Shown piece after piece: positions 5,127 through 8,226 of a stretch of 8,226 nt of DNA; within the stretch, counting starts at the first letter, position 1; each line of letters starts with the position of its first letter. This DNA comes from Chloroflexota bacterium. Its GTDB lineage: Bacteria; Chloroflexota; Dehalococcoidia; DSTF01; RBG-16-68-14. The translations under genes and the position numbers were made by a program. Location: positions 1-8,226 of the forward strand of contig JADFRJ010000096.1 in the NCBI GenBank assembly GCA_022561355.1. Direction: 5' to 3'. The notes beneath the pieces are model-generated. The model was not told the origin of the DNA. It did not search any database and worked only from the letters and a program-made list of their open reading frames with translations.

Positions 5127-5350
5127 GTCCTCGTCTCCCCCGCGTTACGTCTGCAGAGATGGCCCGAGCCGTGGAACGGCTCGGGTTTCGCATTAGCCGC
5201 CAGAGCGAAAGTCATCGCATCTACCGCAGCGACGAAGGTCGTCGGGTCACGCTGCCGTTTCATGCAGGGAAGACGCTTCATCCGAAGCTCCTCGCGTCTA
5301 TACTACGGGACGCTGGTATCACTGCGGATGAACTTCGCGAAGTTTTGTAG
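5123..5350 (+). CDS. hicA: HicA-family mRNA interferase toxin
   Basis: This 75-residue protein has the dsRBD-like HicA (YcfA) layout: helix TSAEMARAVERLGF, strands with the catalytic histidine H31 in SHRIYRS, strand RRVTLPFHAG, then KTLHPKLLASILRDAGI and a short final helix. HicA cleaves mRNA in the absence of HicB. One oddity: most relatives have G-S-H before the active site and this one reads E-S-H, with Glu29 in place of the usual Gly; whether it is still toxic is open. The GTG start overlaps the hicB stop. Its last 32 bases overlap, antisense, the 3' end of the portal gene, so the two genes are convergent with no spacer or terminator. Confidence 0.92.
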   Translation: MSPRLPRVTSAEMARAVERLGFRISRQSESHRIYRSDEGRRVTLPFHAGKTLHPKLLASILRDAGITADELREVL

Positions 5351-6728
5351 CCTTTCTCTCGATCTCCCGTCCCGCCGCCACGCGCCCGTTCTCGCTGCGG
5401 GCGGTCTCAGAGCGAATCTGCTCTTGCTCCTCCAGCCAGCGGGCGAACTCCGCGTCCGGGTCCGCGACGCCTAGTTCGTCGGCGGCGCGACGGCGGCTGT
5501 GGATGCCGGCGGCCACGGGCGACTTCTCGTCGACGATCAGGCGGCTGCGGTCGCGCGGCACGACGGGACCCCAGACGATGCGCGAACGATACGGCGCATA
5601 CGAGACGCCGGTCTCCTGCTCCAGAATGCGCAGGATCATCTCGTTGCGGCGCACATACGCCGCCGAGCGGATCAGCCGCTTGCGCTGCACCTTCTTCAAC
5701 AGCGGGTCCAGCTCCAGGTTGAGCGCGACGCCCGAGAGGTTCGCGCGGCTCTCCCCGAACGCCGTCCGGGGCGCCTCTCCCAAGTCATGCAGCGTGCGAT
5801 AGATCAGGTTTACGTAGTCGATATGGAGCTGCACGCCCCCGCCCTGCAACAGGTCGAGCAGGTAAGCCCGCGCCCGCTCCGGCAGCTCCCAGACCGCGCC
5901 GGGCTGCACCGCGATGTCCTGCGTCTCCGTTACGTTCTCCAACACGGCTATCGGATTGCCCGACAGCTCCAGGATCATCGAAAGCTGCGAGAGCGCACGG
6001 TTCAGCTCGCGCACCGACTCACGGATCGCCGGGATGTCGGACGCGCCCCAGAACTGCTTTGGCTCGCGCAGGTTCGGGTAGATCACGAACGGGATGAAGC
6101 CGTACGGGTTCGCCTTCTCGTCTACGATCGAGCCGTCGACCCACAGGTCGAACGTCTCCGCCGTCCAGACTTCGACCACCTCGACGCGATCGCTGTGCCG
6201 CGTCGAGGGCCGCGTGCCGAACGCGATCTCGACCTCGTCCGCCGACATGTGGTAGCGGCTCGCGACGCGCCAGAGGCGGGTGACGTCGTCGCCCAGCCAC
6301 CAGACGAACAGCCCCTGCACGTCCGGCGCCGATACCCGCACTCGTCGCTCAACCGGGTCCCACGTCACCTTGAACGCGCCGTCTCCCAGCACGGCGGCGT
6401 CCAGCTCTGTATCGAAGTCGAGCTGCGGCAGGTTGTTCTGCTCCGCGACGAGGCGTAGCGTCTGCTCCGTTCTCGTCGCGCGCTCCGCCGTCTCCGGCGC
6501 GTCGTCCTCAGCGTCGACGACCGAGTGCATGCCGGACATCAGGTAGGCCGTCGCCTTGTCGACGAAGGCCTTCGCGTAGTTGAAGACCAGCCGCCGCTCG
6601 CGACGGCGCATCTGCCGCGGCCACTGGTCGCCCTGGTAGAACGACAGCAACTCCGCGTAGGCGCGCAGCCTGCCGGTGTCCATCCTGCCTAGCTGCTGGG
6701 GAATCGTGAGGGCGGTCTGTTGGGCCAT
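5319..6728 (-). CDS. phage portal protein
   Basis: This 469-residue protein reads as a tailed-phage portal of the SPP1 gp6-like type. An N-terminal helix holds LLSFYQGDQWP (28-37), and the segment LVFNYAKAFVDKATAYLMSG spans 47-66. LGDGAFKVTWDP lies at 114-125, and the wing region ends in NPYGFIPFVIYPN (207-219). A diagnostic crown-side segment, FWGASDIPAIRESVRELNRALSQLS (226-250), is followed by a stem and basic C-terminal part. The portal dodecamer forms the DNA entry channel of the head and docks the terminase. I chose the ATG at 6728 because ACGGAGGT lies about 9 bases upstream; a further in-frame start at 6749 lies before this ribosome site. Length is normal, so unlike capsid this gene appears whole. 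No terminase gene precedes it, and no head-morphogenesis (MuF) or protease gene follows it. That points to a decayed head module. Confidence 0.9.
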   Translation of the reverse strand: MAQQTALTIPQQLGRMDTGRLRAYAELLSFYQGDQWPRQMRRRERRLVFNYAKAFVDKATAYLMSGMHSVVDAEDDAPETAERATRTEQTLRLVAEQNNLPQLDFDTELDAAVLGDGAFKVTWDPVERRVRVSAPDVQGLFVWWLGDDVTRLWRVASRYHMSADEVEIAFGTRPSTRHSDRVEVVEVWTAETFDLWVDGSIVDEKANPYGFIPFVIYPNLREPKQFWGASDIPAIRESVRELNRALSQLSMILELSGNPIAVLENVTETQDIAVQPGAVWELPERARAYLLDLLQGGGVQLHIDYVNLIYRTLHDLGEAPRTAFGESRANLSGVALNLELDPLLKKVQRKRLIRSAAYVRRNEMILRILEQETGVSYAPYRSRIVWGPVVPRDRSRLIVDEKSPVAAGIHSRRRAADELGVADPDAEFARWLEEQEQIRSETARSENGRVAAGREIERKATKLREVHPQ

Positions 6729-6747
6729 GAGGTGTACCTCCGTAGGC

Positions 6748-6777
6748 ATGTCACTCTGAGCAAAGCGAAGAGTCTCG
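6748..6777. repeat. copy of a dispersed intergenic repeat
   Basis: The core CTGAGCAAAGCGAAGA and its flanks match, from memory, a short repeat with consensus near CTGAGCGAAGCGAAGA that recurs many times in Chloroflexota and some other bacterial genomes. ACTCT (6753-6757) and AGAGT (6769-6773) form its arms. Only one copy occurs in this window, so the repeat status rests on recollection. Confidence 0.45.
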
Positions 6778-6782
6778 CCTAT

Positions 6783-6808
6783 CGTGCCAACGCTATGCTG
6801 GCGGCACG
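6783..6808 (-). terminator. hairpin downstream of the anchored-protein gene
   Basis: CGTGCC (6783-6788) and GGCACG (6803-6808) form a 6-bp stem about 27 bases past the stop of the minus-strand gene at 6835. An alternative GCCA/TGGC pairing is nested in it. There is no T tract, so termination is only a possibility. Confidence 0.25.
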
Positions 6809-6834
6809 AAAGCGCAAAGGGGCTGGTGACGCGG

Positions 6835-7344
6835 TTAGAGCGAGCGCTTCATCCGGAGTGTGACGCCGAGCGCACAGAGCGTGAGGCCCCCGGCGGCTAG
6901 CCAGAGGAGCGGCGGGCTTTCGTCATGGCTGAACCCCGTTCCGCTGATCGGCAGGTCTTCCGGGCCATCTTGGAAGTCTACAGCGGGGCAGAACAGCCCA
7001 AACTGAGCGCTGGGCGGCGAATCCCCCGCCTCGTTGAACGCAATCAATCTGTAGCCGAAGGATGCCGAGCTCGGGCAGGGCAGCCCGCTCGCCTCTGGGG
7101 GCAGCTGAAAGCCTGTTACGTTGGCGTCGACCTCATACTGGAATTCGCTCGTGTCGCCTTGCTGGTTGCTGACCTCGACCAGGATCCGAAAGCCCTGCTC
7201 GTTCTCGGATTCGTCACTCCAGGAGAGCACGCCGTCAGCGACGCTAAGGATGATGGGCGTCGTTGGCACCTCTTGGGCCCATGCGACAGCGCTTAGCCCG
7301 GAGACGCCTGCAGCGAGAGCGATTGTAAGAACGAATGGTCGCAT
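6835..7344 (-). CDS. secreted fibronectin-III-like protein with sortase-like C-terminal anchor
   Basis: This 169-residue protein starts with a signal peptide (1-23, cleavage expected after AWA). A single domain of about 90 residues (27-118) resembles a fibronectin type III fold: TPIILSVADGVLSWSDESENEQGFRI near the start, GYRLIAFNEAG near the end. C90 and C119 may form a disulfide. The end has the three-part shape of a wall-sorting signal: LPISG (131-135), a hydrophobic helix (about 146-163) and a basic tail, RMKRSL. LPISG has Ser in place of the usual Thr, so it may be a sortase variant or a plain membrane anchor. No sortase gene is in the window. The ATG at 7344 has only a weak ribosome site. 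It is divergent from the GNAT gene and is probably a host surface protein outside the phage module. Confidence 0.75.
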   Translation of the reverse strand: MRPFVLTIALAAGVSGLSAVAWAQEVPTTPIILSVADGVLSWSDESENEQGFRILVEVSNQQGDTSEFQYEVDANVTGFQLPPEASGLPCPSSASFGYRLIAFNEAGDSPPSAQFGLFCPAVDFQDGPEDLPISGTGFSHDESPPLLWLAAGGLTLCALGVTLRMKRSL

Positions 7345-7374
7345 ATGCTACACCGATAGTCTGGCTAGGCTATT

Positions 7375-7416
7375 GCCCGCCCAATCATGGCCACAGTATA
7401 TACGTATTGGGCGGGC
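7375..7416. promoter_or_regulatory. 11-bp inverted repeat between divergent genes
   Basis: GCCCGCCCAAT (7375-7385) and ATTGGGCGGGC (7406-7416) are perfect inverted copies separated by 20 bases. The loop holds an AT-rich GTATATAC (7396-7403). It lies in the shared upstream region of the anchored-protein gene and the GNAT gene. A two-site operator or an RNA hairpin in the leader of the minus-strand gene would both fit. Confidence 0.55.
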
Positions 7417-7442
7417 GGCTGGTTACCGTTTCCACCCAGCAC

Positions 7443-7470
7443 TTGACGCTCTCGGCCAACGCGAGATACA
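7443..7470 (+). promoter_or_regulatory. possible GNAT-gene promoter
   Basis: TTGACG (7443-7448) matches the -35 consensus at 5 of 6 positions. A poor -10, GATACA, lies 16 bases on (7465-7470). This would give a leader of about 35 bases carrying the GGAGG ribosome site. Confidence 0.3.
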
Positions 7471-7510
7471 GTCGCCGCACGACGAACGCACACACGCGCG
7501 GAGGCTGCCC

Positions 7511-8134
7511 ATGACGACGAACACGCCAGAGGCCACGCATCTCAAGGAGTCGCAACTCGACGCAGCGGGCGAGGTGCTCGGGCGGGCGTTCTTCGACGAC
7601 CCGCTGACCGAGTACATCTTTCCTAACCCGGACAATCGTTCGCGGCGGAACGAGTGGTTCCTGCGAACTGGCGCAAAGTACGGCCAGCTCTACGGAGAGG
7701 TTCACACGACGCCGGAATCGGTCGATGGCGTGGCGTGCTGGCTCCCGCCCGGCGAAGCCGACTTGACCCCGTTCCGCATGGTCCGCGCCGGCATGCTGAT
7801 GGCGCCGTTCAAGGTGGGCCTGGGCGCCCTGAAGCGCTTCCTCGATATCTCGGATTACATCGAAAAGCTGCATCAGCGCGACATGCCCGAAGACCACTGG
7901 TACCTGATGATCCTCGGCGTCGACAGCGACAAGCAGGGCCAGGGCGTCGGCAGTTCGCTCGTCGCGCCGATGCTGGCGCGCGCCGACGCGGAAGGGCTGC
8001 CGTGCTACCTCGAGACGATGAAGGAGCGCAACGTCGCGTTCTACGAGAAGCATGGCTTCCAGGTCGTCGTCGAGGACGACTTGCCGAAAGGCGGCCCGCA
8101 CTTCTGGACGATGAAGCGGCCCGCCAAGGCATAG
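7511..8134 (+). CDS. GNAT-family N-acetyltransferase (puromycin acetyltransferase-like)
   Basis: This 207-residue protein has the GNAT fold. The acetyl-CoA pyrophosphate loop is Q142-G-Q-G-V-G147 after the strand YLMILGVD. YLETMKERNVAFYEKHGFQVV (166-186) is the motif B region, with the usual N-x-x-FYEK-x-GF. The N-terminal AFFDDPLTEYIFP and ACWLPPGE segments and the final FWTMKRP make it closest in style to puromycin N-acetyltransferase and its many uncharacterised relatives. Substrate is unknown; detoxification of an amino compound is a reasonable guess. The ATG at 7511 is set by GGAGG 6 bases upstream. The frame stays open upstream to about 7121, but that part would run antisense through the anchored-protein gene and past the promoter region, so I exclude it. 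It is followed closely by a convergent gene. Confidence 0.92.
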   Translation: MTTNTPEATHLKESQLDAAGEVLGRAFFDDPLTEYIFPNPDNRSRRNEWFLRTGAKYGQLYGEVHTTPESVDGVACWLPPGEADLTPFRMVRAGMLMAPFKVGLGALKRFLDISDYIEKLHQRDMPEDHWYLMILGVDSDKQGQGVGSSLVAPMLARADAEGLPCYLETMKERNVAFYEKHGFQVVVEDDLPKGGPHFWTMKRPAKA

Positions 8135-8139
8135 GCTAG

Positions 8140-8226
8140 CTACTTCGTCCCGAGCACCTCGATGACCGTGTGCCGGCCCGCCTTGCCGCTAACGCTCCCG
8201 CCCGCGCGCGAGTACGCGGAAGACGC
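8140..8226 (-). CDS. C-terminal end of an unidentified protein (runs off the window)
   Basis: A minus-strand frame is open from the window edge to a TAG at 8140-8142, giving 28 residues that end GRGHTVIEVLGTK. The last part reads like a beta strand followed by a short basic tail. The stop lies 5 bases from the GNAT stop, a typical convergent arrangement. I cannot name a family from this much sequence, and it may be a chance frame. Confidence 0.35.
   Translation of the reverse strand, partial: ASSAYSRAGGSVSGKAGRHTVIEVLGTK

Noticed and set aside
5499..6458. Plus-strand open frame of 319 codons
   Set aside because: It is antisense to the portal gene, whose family is recognisable. Arginine, aspartate and valine-rich filler is typical of high-GC shadows.
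7121..7510. N-terminal extension of the acetyltransferase
   Set aside because: It overlaps the anchored-protein gene in antisense and passes an upstream promoter and ribosome site. The family begins near the ATG at 7511.
7385..8101. Minus-strand open frame of 238 codons
   Set aside because: It is antisense to the acetyltransferase and has no domain of its own.

Overview
The window looks like the edge of a decayed prophage or integrative element in a moderately high-GC bacterium. Gene content (a PAQR/HlyIII protein, hicB-hicA, a puromycin-acetyltransferase-like GNAT, an LPxTG-like anchored fibronectin-type protein) and a dispersed repeat that I associate with Chloroflexota genomes make a Chloroflexota (Dehalococcoidia-like) host my best guess. 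That is inference from style, not a taxonomic proof.

Left end (1-456): a tRNA-Gly(CCC) on the minus strand keeps its D, anticodon and T arms and an encoded CCA. Its first seven bases do not pair with the 3' acceptor strand. This is what an att-site remnant of a tRNA-targeting integrase looks like, with the element lying to the right. A gene-free stretch with small repeats and hairpins follows.

Island part (457-2850): one orphan 473-residue protein on the plus strand with an AraC-like helix-turn-helix near its C-terminus. Convergent to it is a small protein with two CxCG...H modules. The control region of the small gene holds a perfect 16-bp palindrome over its promoter and three TCTAGA-N4-TCTAGA sites. 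Three hand-counted lines suggest lower GC here than in the right part.

Phage structural part (about 2850-6728, read on the minus strand): portal, scaffold-like coiled-coil protein and major capsid protein, in the canonical order. The capsid gene is cut after about residue 171. No terminase, head-morphogenesis protease, connector or tail gene is visible. Between portal and scaffold sit an HlyIII-family membrane protein (minus strand) and a hicB-hicA toxin-antitoxin pair (plus strand), each with its own promoter-like sequence. The scaffold has a good sigma70-type promoter. A strong hairpin, a second promoter-like sequence and a 5'-UTR hairpin separate it from capsid.

Right end (6729-8226): a dispersed-repeat copy, a secreted fibronectin-III-like protein with a sortase-like tail (minus strand), a divergent GNAT acetyltransferase (plus strand) with an 11-bp inverted repeat between them, and the C-terminal codons of an unknown minus-strand gene entering from the window edge. 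These are probably host genes. No integrase, transposase, CRISPR array or rRNA is visible.
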